From: Microbacterium sp. SS28
GTDB taxonomy: Bacteria; Actinomycetota; Actinomycetes; Actinomycetales; Microbacteriaceae
Length of the DNA stretch: 64,000 nt
Direction: 5' to 3'
Assembly: GCF_022761035.1 (NCBI RefSeq)
Contig: NZ_JAKWJP010000001.1
Coordinates: forward strand, 186,001-250,000
Part shown: piece after piece, positions 34,156 to 43,100 of the stretch
Position numbering within the stretch: position 1 is the stretch's first letter
Layout: the number at the start of each line of letters is the position of its first letter
Position numbers and translations under genes: made by a program
Notes under the pieces: model-generated
What the model saw: only the letters and a program-made list of their open reading frames with translations
Databases searched by the model: none
Told to the model about the DNA's origin: nothing

Positions 34156-35720
34156 CGCGCGCTCTCCAGGTTCGCGACGATCTCGTCGATGGCAGTCCTG
34201 AGCTCCGCCTGCCGAGCCACGATTCTCGCGATCTCAGCATTCAGCTCGGTGATGTCGACAACTTCGCGGGTATCCTCCTGCTCGACGTACGAGGAGACAG
34301 CGATGTTGTAGCCGTTCGCGGCTATGTCCTCGTTCCGCACCAGCTTGGCCAAGTGGGCGACGTTCTTGCGGGCAACGAAGGTGTCAAGGATGTGCTGCTG
34401 GCTATCCGGGGTGAGCTTGTTCTTGTTGCCTACGCGCTTGAACTCGCGCGAGGCGTCGATGAACAAGACATCGTTCTCAGTCTTGGACTTCTTGAGCACG
34501 ATGATGCAAGTCGCGATCGTGGTACCGAAGAAGAGATCTGGCGGCAGCTGAATGACCGACTCGACGAAGTTGTTGTCGATGAGGTACTGGCGGATCTTCT
34601 GCTCCGCTCCCCCGCGATATAGCACGCCAGGAAACTCGACGATGGCGGCCGTGCCGTTCACCGCAAGTGCGCTCAGAATGTGCATCGTGAAGGCGAGATC
34701 AGCCTTTGACTGAGGCGCCAACACACCGGCCGGCGCGAACCGCGAGTCGTTGACCAGAAGCTGATTGCTGTTGCCCTCCCACTTGATCGAGTAGGGCGGG
34801 TTGGAGACGATCGCCTCGAACGGCTCATCGTCGAGATGCGCGGGATGCATGAGGGTGTCGCCATGAGCGAGGTTGAACTGCTCGTAGGGCACGTCGTGCA
34901 GGAACATGTTGATGCGCGCCAGGTTGTACGTCGTCAGGTTGATCTCCTGACCGTAGAAGCCCTGGCGCACCTTACCCGGGCCGAGGATCTTCTGGAACTT
35001 GAGCAGGAGCGAGCCACTCCCGACAGCCGGGTCGTAGACCTTGTTCACCTCGGTCTTGCCAACCACGGTGATCCGCGCCAGCATCTCGGAGACTTCCTGG
35101 GGCGTGTAGTACTCACCACCAGACTTGCCCGCGTCGGCCGCGTACATCTGCATCAGGTACTCGTAGGCATCACCGAACAGGTCGATCGTGTTGTCCTCGA
35201 AGCTGCCCAGGTTGAGGTCTCCGATGGCATCAAGAAGCTTGCGGAGCTTCTGGTTCCGGAGCGGCACCGAGTTGCCGAGTTTGGCACTGTTTACATCGAC
35301 ATCCGCGAAGAGACCCTTGATGTCGTCCTCGCTGTCCGCGCCGACTGCTGAACCCTCGATCGCCTTGAACACCGCGTCGAGCGTTTCATTCAGGTTCTCG
35401 TTGTCCTTCGACGCCTTTCGGACGTTGGCGAAGAGCTGGCTCGGGAGGATATAGAAGCCCTTCTCCTCCACTGTGTCCTTACGGCCAAACTCCGCCTCCT
35501 GGTCTGAGATCGCCGCGTAGTCGAAGGAGTGATTGCCCGCGCTCCGCTCGTGGCTGTTGAGGTAGGCGGTGAGGTTCTCGGAGATGAAGCGGTAGAACAG
35601 CATCCCGAGCACGTAGCTCTTGAAATCCCAGCCGTCGACGGACCCTCGCAGATCGTTCGCAATTCGCCAGATCGTCTTGTGCAGCTCGGCGCGCTGTCCT
35701 TCTTTGGTTGTCGGGGCCAT
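34152..35720 (-). CDS. hsdM: type I restriction-modification DNA methylase, M subunit
   Basis: 522 aa N6-adenine methyltransferase. An N-terminal HsdM_N helical part (LHKTIWRIANDLRGSVDGWDF, VLGMLFYRFISENL) precedes the SAM-binding domain: VYDPAVGSGSLLLKF (motif I), YGQEINLTTYNLARINMF and IVSNPPYSIKWEG (motif IV, NPPY). A C-terminal coiled-coil region (LNAEIARIVARQAELRTAIDEI) contacts S. First gene of the six-gene operon hsdM-hsdS-hsdS-hsdR-OLD-helicase, every junction a four-base overlap. Its promoter lies in the 369-base divergent region shared with the GTPase gene. Confidence 0.95.
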   Translation of the reverse strand: MAPTTKEGQRAELHKTIWRIANDLRGSVDGWDFKSYVLGMLFYRFISENLTAYLNSHERSAGNHSFDYAAISDQEAEFGRKDTVEEKGFYILPSQLFANVRKASKDNENLNETLDAVFKAIEGSAVGADSEDDIKGLFADVDVNSAKLGNSVPLRNQKLRKLLDAIGDLNLGSFEDNTIDLFGDAYEYLMQMYAADAGKSGGEYYTPQEVSEMLARITVVGKTEVNKVYDPAVGSGSLLLKFQKILGPGKVRQGFYGQEINLTTYNLARINMFLHDVPYEQFNLAHGDTLMHPAHLDDEPFEAIVSNPPYSIKWEGNSNQLLVNDSRFAPAGVLAPQSKADLAFTMHILSALAVNGTAAIVEFPGVLYRGGAEQKIRQYLIDNNFVESVIQLPPDLFFGTTIATCIIVLKKSKTENDVLFIDASREFKRVGNKNKLTPDSQQHILDTFVARKNVAHLAKLVRNEDIAANGYNIAVSSYVEQEDTREVVDITELNAEIARIVARQAELRTAIDEIVANLESAR

Positions 35721-36089
35721 CTCTTCGTCTCCTGCGCCGGGGCGCGCTTAGTTCTTGCCAGGGGCTCACTGGTACCGTATCGGGGCGAACCGACACGAAT
35801 GATGTGCCTCGCGGCGCATGAGTTCCCGGGATGATGCAGTCGGGAGCATGATCTGCTGCGACCGAGACCTGCAGTTTCCCGTAATTGTGACATGACCAGG
35901 GGTTCTTTGAAAGCAATTCCCGAGTCGGTGCCAGCCGCGAGCAGCAGCGTGGCCCTCAATCTCGGTGCCCAGGAAGACGCTGCATCTAGTCGGTTCTGAT
36001 CAACGGTCAGCCTTGTGTCGAGGATGACGCCCCAGTCCCCCCGTGTTACTGACACGATCAATGTCGACCCGGTGCCCTAGGTTGCTCAT
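35721..36089. promoter_or_regulatory. divergent control region of hsdM and the GTPase operon
   Basis: 369 bases between the - strand restriction operon and the + strand GTPase triad. It must hold promoters in both directions and is less GC-rich than flanking genes. I cannot single out -35/-10 boxes or a clear operator. The open frame on the - strand that crosses it is an N-terminal read-through without a ribosome site. Confidence 0.45.
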
Positions 36090-37238
36090 ATGCAACTCAA
36101 GAAGGCAGCGCTCGAGCAGCACATCGCGGTGTTTGGGGAGAGCGGTAGCGGCAAGACGGTGTTGGTGTCGTCGTTCTACGGCGCGACGCAAGAGGCTCAG
36201 TTCCTCAGCCAAAGCCTGTTCCACGTCGTCGCCGACGACATTGGTCAGGGCGCGAAGCTGCACCGGAACTATCTCGGCATGCGGGATTCAGCCCGGGTGC
36301 CCGACCCGACACAGTTCGCGGCGACGTCGTACGCCTTCTCGGTCAAGCTGAAGGATACTGGCGAAGCGAAGGCGAAGTCTGCGCCCTTCGACGCCCTTCG
36401 TCTCGTCTGGCACGACTACCCCGGTGAGTGGTTCGAGCAGGACGTCACGGGCGAAGAATCAAAGCGCCGCGTTGACACCTTCCGGTCGCTCCTCGGATCC
36501 GACGTGGCAGTGCTACTTGTCGACGGCCAGAAGCTGCTGGACAACGCCGGAGAGGAGGATCGGTACCTCAAGTCGCTCTTCGGCAACTTCCGAAACGGGC
36601 TGCTGAATCTGAAGGATGAACTCCTGGAGGACGGCAGGCCACTCGTCGAGTTCCCGCGCATCTGGATCCTGGCGCTCTCGAAGGCAGACCTGCTGCCGGA
36701 GACGACAGTCTTCAACTTCCGCGACCTACTGATCGAGAAGGCCGCCGACGACCTCGACGAGCTGCGCAAGGTGCTCGCTGGGATCGTCGAAGACAGCGAT
36801 GCTCTCTCCGTCGGCGAGGACTTCCTCCTGCTGTCGTCGGCCAAGTTCGAGCCCGGAAAGATTGAGGTCAAGAAACGAGTCGGACTAGATCTCGTCCTTC
36901 CCCTCGCCGCAATCCTGCCTTTCGAACGGCACGTCAAGTGGGCGCAGAGGAAGCAACTGCCTGCGAAGGTCGCCGAGAACCTGCTCAGTGGCGCCGGCCT
37001 CCTGGCCGCGGCGCTGATCGGGAAGAAGGCGAAGAAGCCGGGCGTCGCGGGGATGATCCTGGGTCTCATCAACGCTGACGTCGTCAACGAAGCTGCGAAG
37101 CTCGCTGGCGACAAGCTCAAGGCCGTCAACGCCGAGGCGTTCGCGAAGCAGAACTACGTCACCGCCACCTTGACAGGCTTCCAGATGGATCTCGACCAGG
37201 CAGGGAAGGAGCAGTTCCTCCTTCGGAGCCTGAAATGA
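36090..37238 (+). CDS. TRAFAC-like P-loop GTPase
   Basis: 382 aa. The P-loop GESGSGKT stands at residues ~15-22 (IAVFGESGSGKTVLVSSFYG). RLVWHDYPGEWF is a DxPGE switch-II-like element, VAVLLVDGQKLL follows, and LALSKADLL takes the place of the NKxD base-recognition motif, so a GTPase of the TRAFAC class is likely. The C-terminal third (LSGAGLLAAALIGKKAKKP, AAKLAGDKLKAVNAEAFAKQN) is helical and Ala-rich and might touch membrane or partner. It is coupled by ATGA to a 119-aa unknown and then to a 43-aa zinc ribbon. The triad sits among defence genes, so a conflict-system role is plausible but not shown. Confidence 0.75.
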   Translation: MQLKKAALEQHIAVFGESGSGKTVLVSSFYGATQEAQFLSQSLFHVVADDIGQGAKLHRNYLGMRDSARVPDPTQFAATSYAFSVKLKDTGEAKAKSAPFDALRLVWHDYPGEWFEQDVTGEESKRRVDTFRSLLGSDVAVLLVDGQKLLDNAGEEDRYLKSLFGNFRNGLLNLKDELLEDGRPLVEFPRIWILALSKADLLPETTVFNFRDLLIEKAADDLDELRKVLAGIVEDSDALSVGEDFLLLSSAKFEPGKIEVKKRVGLDLVLPLAAILPFERHVKWAQRKQLPAKVAENLLSGAGLLAAALIGKKAKKPGVAGMILGLINADVVNEAAKLAGDKLKAVNAEAFAKQNYVTATLTGFQMDLDQAGKEQFLLRSLK

Positions 37239-37594
37239 CGTCGAGATCCGACCCGTTTCTGTGGGCCACCCGCGGGAAGCGCTGGGGGTTCCGGTTTCTG
37301 CGGGACGGAGGGCTGCCTGATCCGCTTCCGATCTATGAGAACGCGTTCGCAGGCGTCGGGGGCAAGCGGGAAGTCTGCCTGCGCGTCGGCGGCGACGTCG
37401 TATTGCGCTTCCCCGATCCAGAGGGCCGCACGGACGCAGCAGGCCGAGTAATCCCGCACAGCTTTGTCATCTTCCCCCCGCTCGCGGACGAGGTGCACTC
37501 GCTCGACGACGGATTGCGCCTCGTCTGGGCGCAGGTCTCGGCTGAGTTCGCGCGCGACTGGGACGCCCCTTCGGCACAGACGGAACGCGGATGA
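37235..37594 (+). CDS. unknown protein coupled to the GTPase
   Basis: 119 aa, ATGA overlaps with the GTPase gene before and the zinc-ribbon gene after. Not recognised. It begins with Trp/Phe-rich blocks (DPFLWATRGKRWGFRFLRDGG) and contains LPIYENAFAG, VCLRVGGDVVLRFPDPEGR and SFVIFPPLADEVHSLDDGLRLVW. No membrane segment, signal peptide or Cys cluster. Strict coupling suggests a stoichiometric partner, perhaps an effector or activating factor of the GTPase. Confidence 0.65.
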   Translation: MTSRSDPFLWATRGKRWGFRFLRDGGLPDPLPIYENAFAGVGGKREVCLRVGGDVVLRFPDPEGRTDAAGRVIPHSFVIFPPLADEVHSLDDGLRLVWAQVSAEFARDWDAPSAQTERG

Positions 37595-37722
37595 CGGCCG
37601 ATCCGCTGAGCGACGTCCAGACGCCCCGGTGTCCGGAGTGTGGCACCGTGCTGAGAGACGCCGGAAGCGGCTACGCCTGCCACTCGTGCCGCATCGTTGT
37701 GATCGGCACTATCCAGTCGTAG
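37591..37722 (+). CDS. 43-aa zinc-ribbon protein
   Basis: A 43-codon gene from ATG 37591, inside the previous stop (ATGA), to TAG 37722. It reads MTADPLSDVQTPRCPECG, then YACHSCRIVVIGTIQS. Two CxxC knuckles (CPEC and CHSC) about 15 residues apart form a classic zinc ribbon. Its in-frame coupling to two upstream genes and the intact knuckles argue that it is real. It may bind nucleic acid or the GTPase. I know of no annotated family of this exact form. Confidence 0.65.
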   Translation: MTADPLSDVQTPRCPECGTVLRDAGSGYACHSCRIVVIGTIQS

Positions 37723-37931
37723 CTCAATGAGCCGCGTCGTACGCCTCGACAACCTCAACCGGCACGCGCCGCGGTCGTCTACCGTGTGACCGCTGCTGGA
37801 AGCCCACCAACGGATCGCGGCCAGGCCAACGCTCGGCTCTACCCGCGTTCGCCTGGTCCTCGCGGTGGCTGGGACGGGGACTGCGACTCCGATAAACGGC
37901 GCGAGAACAACGTTGCACCCGTTGCTGGGTG

Positions 37932-39227
37932 TCAAAGCGACCTTTCCTTTGAAGGGTAAGCGCCTCCGTTAGGTTGTTGGGGAAGAAACGCCTGTGCGAT
38001 GCCAGCGAGCCCCGGCTGAACCTTCCCAACGATCTGTCTGATCTGCCTGCGCTCCAGGGCAAGCTCGGGCTGCGCTTCGAGGACTTCGTCTAGAGCAGTG
38101 AGCGCGACGATGCGCTCCACCGGGACCGTTGCCTTCCCCGAACGAACTCGCATCGCGTTCTCAAGTCCTGCTTCCTCGAGTAGGCGCAGACGGTTCCTGT
38201 GCACGTGCGCTTCAATGTCCGCCCACAGTTGCTGCGCGCGACGCTCGCGCGCAGCAACCGCGACGTTCGACCTCGCGCTTCGAACAGCTGCTGCGACATC
38301 CCGGCTCGTCAGCAAGTCCACGCGCTTCATCCGCTCGGTCACGATCTCCACCGCACGAGCCCACACGACCTGCTCGACGTCGACTGGCGGCAAACCCATG
38401 CGCGAGCGGGTGGCCACGAAGGAGTGCGCGAAGGCGCGGAATCGACCGCCATGCGCCACCATGTGCTCAGTCAGGCTCTGCGTGAGCCGAGCGAACTGCC
38501 GCAGGCGCTCCGACAGCACCGGGTCGTTGAAGTAGGCAGCGGCCGCTCGATCGTTTGCGCGGCGCTCAGCTGCTGTGGTGCGATGCAGCTCCTTGGGCGG
38601 CAGGCCCGCTCGCTCGAGCCGGTGTGCGAGTCGCTTGGCAGCGTTGTTCTTGTCGAGGTCGGCACGGTACTTCTCGGGGTCGTTTCGTCGCTTGCGCTGA
38701 ATCTCAGCGGTGCGCTCCTTGTTCCGATCGGCCCAGGCCTTTCGCGCCGCTTTCATCTTGTCGGGTTCCAAGTCGCGCCAGGCGGTCGCCCGCCTATTCA
38801 GTTCCTCCCGATGTGTCCGGCGGTAGCGCTCGAGGTACCCCGTCACTTTGTCGGGGTTGGCGGCCTGCCAGCGGCGGTGGTACTCCCGGACGTGATCAGG
38901 GTGGGCTTCCTTCCAGCGCTTCGATGCCTCGTTTGATCGGCGGCGTTTGTCGAGCAGCTGACGTTTGCGCGCGGCCGTTCGGCGCATCGACTCGCGGTTG
39001 AGCTCCCTCGACCGCTCGAGGTTCTCGGCCCTCCACAGGCGGTTCAGTTCGCGGACACGCTCGGGATGCGCCTCTTTCCATCGTCGCGCGGAAGCAGCGT
39101 GTCGATCTGGATGAGCCTGCCGGTATCGGCGGTTGCTCTCGCGAGCGCGTTCGTTCGCGGCATCCTGATCGTCGGGCTGCTCTTTCCGAGCGGCGGGACG
39201 CGAGGCGTCGTCCGACGCGTCGGCCAT
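37932..39227 (-). CDS. basic repetitive protein of the conjugative element (unknown)
   Basis: 431 aa. The N-terminal ~180 residues are highly charged, with a repeated unit of about 20-24 residues: ARRWKEAHPERVRELNRLW, SKRWKEAHPDHVREYHRRW, AANPDKVTGYLERYRR. This predicts long basic helices able to bind nucleic acid. The C-terminal ~250 residues (PVLSERLRQFARLTQSLTEHMV, VEIVTERMKRVDLLTSRDVAAAVRSA, ALDEVLEAQPELALE) are helical without a recognised domain. It follows two small genes and the relaxase gene on the same strand, so a role in transfer-DNA processing or regulation is possible. Function unknown. Confidence 0.65.
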   Translation of the reverse strand: MADASDDASRPAARKEQPDDQDAANERARESNRRYRQAHPDRHAASARRWKEAHPERVRELNRLWRAENLERSRELNRESMRRTAARKRQLLDKRRRSNEASKRWKEAHPDHVREYHRRWQAANPDKVTGYLERYRRTHREELNRRATAWRDLEPDKMKAARKAWADRNKERTAEIQRKRRNDPEKYRADLDKNNAAKRLAHRLERAGLPPKELHRTTAAERRANDRAAAAYFNDPVLSERLRQFARLTQSLTEHMVAHGGRFRAFAHSFVATRSRMGLPPVDVEQVVWARAVEIVTERMKRVDLLTSRDVAAAVRSARSNVAVAARERRAQQLWADIEAHVHRNRLRLLEEAGLENAMRVRSGKATVPVERIVALTALDEVLEAQPELALERRQIRQIVGKVQPGLAGIAQAFLPQQPNGGAYPSKERSL

Positions 39228-39236
39228 CTGTCTCGC

Positions 39237-39506
39237 CTACTCCCCCGTCGGCTCTGGCGCGAGCTCGATGACGAGTTCGATGAGTTCGGCGCGATGGGCC
39301 GAAGGATTGGTGATCACGCGACCGACGGCGGCTCGCAGCTCGTCGAGATCCTCGGAGTGCAGTGCTGTCACTGGCGCCAGGCAGTACTCGATGTCGTTCT
39401 GCAGGTTGTAGTCGCCGTCGTCCACGGCGATCTCGGGATAGTAAAACAAGGCCGCGAGCGCCGTCCTTTGCAGAAGTTCGTCGAACTGCTCCTGGGGCAA
39501 CGCCAT
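39237..39506 (-). CDS. small acidic helical protein (unknown)
   Basis: 89 aa from ATG 39506, with GGAGG seven bases upstream; an earlier ATG at 39530 has no ribosome site. Sequence MALPQEQFDELLQRTALAAL, then DYNLQNDIEYCL, LHSEDLDELRAAVGRVI and a Glu-rich end. All-helical and acidic, no known domain. It sits nine bases before the repetitive basic protein, in the same direction, and its acidity could complement that protein's positive charge. Confidence 0.65.
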   Translation of the reverse strand: MALPQEQFDELLQRTALAALFYYPEIAVDDGDYNLQNDIEYCLAPVTALHSEDLDELRAAVGRVITNPSAHRAELIELVIELAPEPTGE

Positions 39507-39596
39507 ACGACACCTCCGAGAATCGGACACCAGTCTGCGTACAAGACTGGCCCGAGCAAGAGGTGCGCACGTCGCCCCACGCGGCGTGCTCGAGAA

Positions 39597-40001
39597 TCAA
39601 TGCAGAACGCGCGCCGGCGCCCGCGTCACGCGCTCAAGCTGAACTCCGTCGCTCATCACGGCGACGCGAGTGACGCGACGGACCTGAGCCTCGCGCATCT
39701 TCACGCGCAGCAGGCAGACGAGGCTCGCCGGCCCGACGGCGACAAACTTGAGCGCGTTCCACAGGAACAGAAGCACCAGCAGGTTGAGCCATCCTGCTGC
39801 GCCTTGCTCGACGAGTCCCGCGCAGAGCGCGGCTGCGAGGAAGTAGATCACCGCGATGAGCATCGCGGGCACTCCCCACTTCAGGCCGCGGCGCGTGAAG
39901 ATCGCAGCGAGAAGAATGTTGCTCGGCATGAACCGACGAAGAAAGGTGCGGAGACGGATGCTCAGCATCCAGGTCGCTCCGAACATGCGGCTGCCCTCCA
40001 T
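39597..40001 (-). CDS. small membrane protein of the conjugative element
   Basis: 134 aa; ATG 40001 or the sixth residue (39986) may be the start. Two clear membrane helices: VPAMLIAVIYFLAAALCAGL and GWLNLLVLLFLWNALKFVAV. They are preceded by a basic amphipathic stretch (IRLRTFLRRF) and followed by a basic tail (RVKMREAQVRRVTRVAV), so the tail is probably cytosolic. Proteins of this layout recur beside relaxase genes in actinobacterial conjugative elements, as I recall. Exact function unknown. Confidence 0.65.
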   Translation of the reverse strand: MEGSRMFGATWMLSIRLRTFLRRFMPSNILLAAIFTRRGLKWGVPAMLIAVIYFLAAALCAGLVEQGAAGWLNLLVLLFLWNALKFVAVGPASLVCLLRVKMREAQVRRVTRVAVMSDGVQLERVTRAPARVLH

Positions 40002-40131
40002 GCGTTCGGCAACAAGAACCTGGAAGGACTGGCCGACGGCCCGTCATACCGCCGCAACGAGCGGCGGCGCATTAGAGGTTGCCTGGTGAAAGCGTAGAAC
40101 GGGCGGCCGACAATGGAAAGACCACGGACGA

Positions 40132-43100
40132 CTACCGGCTGGGCGCCGCCATCCTGTGAGTACTCCCCCTCGCGCCGGAGGCCTGGTCAGATGCGGCACT
40201 GGCCAAACGTCGTGCAGCTTCCATCGCAGTACGGGCGCGCACAGCATCCCGCTCCTGAGCGCTGCTCGTCGGAACGCCGCCGATCGGACGGTGGCCGGTA
40301 ATCGCGTACCTGTCGCGATACGCGGCAACGACGCGGGCTTGACGAATCCACGCTGCACGGGCGGATCCGTGTGGCTCGACGCCGAGTGCGGCGACCCACG
40401 AGTCGCGTCCCGCAAGTGCGCTCTCAGTGAGACGCTGGGCTCGATGCTCCATGAGCGACTTCCGTTCGTCCAGTGCGACACGCATCTCTGTGGTCATCGG
40501 CCCGAGAGCCTCGGGGATGAGACCCGCGATCAGTCGCGGCGCCCTGCGCCCGATGTCACGCTGGGCGGCCCCGCGCGCGATGGTCTTCTCGAGGCGAGAC
40601 AGAATGACTGCCGCGACGTCGCCGGCTCCGTCGAAACCGCGTGACCGCACAACCGCGGGGAAGAGCAGGTCCACATCGTGGTGATCGGCCTCGGCGCGCC
40701 GGAGCGCAGCTGTGAGCGGACCGAAGGCTTCCGAGTCGAATACACCCGAGGCTTCGGCGCTCGTCAGCCCCGCCCTCTCGATCAGTGCGACCCAGCGGTC
40801 ACGCTGTGCCGCAGCTGCGATGGTCTCGTACTCCGCACCCAGCTGCGCGATGGACTCCCAGCGGTCCTGCTCGGCCGCTATCGTCTCGTGGGCAGAGAGC
40901 TCTGCGCCGACGAGCTGAACCACACCGTAGAGGACCGTCCGAGCGGTCACATCGATCGGATCGCCGGGGTGCGGTCCCCCGTGCGCAGTTTCCGGCCGGT
41001 CGACGGCGACGTAGGCGGTATTCGCCTCGCGCCCACGCGTCATGGCGACGTAGAGGCTTTCGCGCGTCATTCCGGACCGCACGAGGACGTGAGCCGTGTC
41101 GGTTGTGATCCCCTGCGCTCGGTGGGCGGTGATCGCGTACCCCAGGTCGACGTGCTCGGCGGCATAGGCAGCGGGCAGTGCCACCGTTGCTCCCCAGGCC
41201 CGGCCGGTGCGGCGCACCAGTATCCCCCCGTCGCGGCGCAGCGCGACGACACTCCACCTGTCCCCATTGCGCACCCACGTCCGTCCCGCGCGCAGGGTGC
41301 GGTCGTTGCGCCGCGTGAGCACGATGTCACCGACCGCCGCCGCGGTGCCCGCGTGCAGTGTGACCTCGTCCGGTCCGGTGACCTCACCATCGAGGATCCG
41401 CTCGGCGCGAGCGCGTACGTTGAGCGCTGCAACGGCGTCGTTGGAATCCGCAACGAGGACGCTCGACTTGCCGCGGCGCACATCGTCGCGCCATTGCGCG
41501 TATGCCGCGTCGATCATCGCGTCCGAATCGCCCTCGACAAGTCGGCCGTGCTCCGCGTAGGCATCGATCACGTCGACATCGCCATCGCGCAACTGGACGG
41601 ATGCCTCCTTCTCCCAGCTGTGGACGAACCGATGGACGTCGACCAGCTCAGGCACGTCATCCCGATCGTGGACCAGTAGAGCGAATGCGCCGCCTGCGTC
41701 GACTGCCTGGAGTTGCGCGTGGTCACCAACAAGCAGGACCTTTGCGCCTGCATCCGCCGCCAAGCGCGAAACGCGGTCCAGCGAGAGCGTGCCGGCAAGC
41801 GACGCCTCATCGACGATCACCAACTGCCCGGCAGAGAAGGAGTCACCATGGATCAGGTGGTTGGTCCACCACTTGGCGGTGTTCTCGGTCGGGATGCCGA
41901 GCTCCTCAGCGAGCACGTGCGCGGCGCCTGCCGAAGGTGCGAGTCCGACGACGGAGCCCCGACCGTAAAACGCTTCCCAGGCGTCGCGCAGTGCGCGCAT
42001 CGCCGTGGTCTTGCCGGTGCCTGCGGCCCCGACGAGCAGATCGACGGTGCGGCCCGAGCTGACGATGCGGTCGAGCGCCTCCCTCTGGTCGGAGCCGAGC
42101 GCAATGCGGTCGCGTCCTGCCGATCGGGTCTGCACGGTCGGCATACGCGGTGCGAGAGTGTCGCGGGAGCGGTCGAGCAGCCGCGCCTCGGCCTCGAGAA
42201 GAAGCTCGGCCGTGAAAACGGCGCTGCGGCGCGCGCGGAAAACCGAAGACCCGTCGGCGCGCTGGAACTCGAGCGGAGTTGCCGCGATCTCAGGCGGCGA
42301 CAGTCGCAGAGACGCACTCTCCGCCGCATCGGCGACGAGCTCGACCACCGCTTCGCGATCGGATGCTGTCGCGAATCGCATCGGCATGGTCTGACGTGCG
42401 GCCTCAGCGACGAGGTTCCAGCGGCGCCACGTCGTCCGCTTGTCGGCGACGGTGACCATCACGCTGTTGCCGAGGGTCGCTAGTTGCTGGGGCGAGAGGT
42501 CCGTTGCACGCATCAGCGTCGGTCCCGCGCTGTCCGCGACCAGCGCGTGCGCCCACGATGTTGCCTCACGCCCAAGCGCGTTCGACGCACGGTTGCGCCA
42601 TCCGCCCGTCAACTCGGCCAGCGAGTGCAATTGCTTCTCGGGACGTGTCGAAAGCGTCGCCTGCGCGCGCAACTTCATGATCGTTGCAGCCGTTGGTCGG
42701 TGTCCGTGCGACGCGACATAGGCGGCGATGAGGCGATCGGTTTCGCCATCGATCGCGTGCGCTCGCGTGGAGAACTCGTGAACGAGCTCTTCCGGCACGC
42801 CGACGATCGCCCACGTCGTGTTGCGGTCACGGCCGAGGTCTCGCGCCTCCCAGTCGATCCCGAGCGAGCGCGTGAGCTCATCGCTGAAGATCGCCTCGTG
42901 CAACTCCGACAGTGCAACGACGGCCGCGTGCACGGGCCTGCCATCGAGTGAGCGCCACTTGCCGTCGAGTGCGGTCTGCACTTTGTTGCTCACGACGACG
43001 TGGGTGTGCAGGTGAGGATCGCCTGCGCGGCTGTCGAAGTGATCGAAAGCCGTCGCGATCAGTCCGTGCACTCGGACCTGTGCGACTGCCCCGTCGCCTG

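Noticed and set aside
37723..37931. CACCC/GGGTG hairpin between convergent genes as terminator
   Set aside because: Five-base stem only and no T-run; position is suitable but the signal is not distinct from chance.
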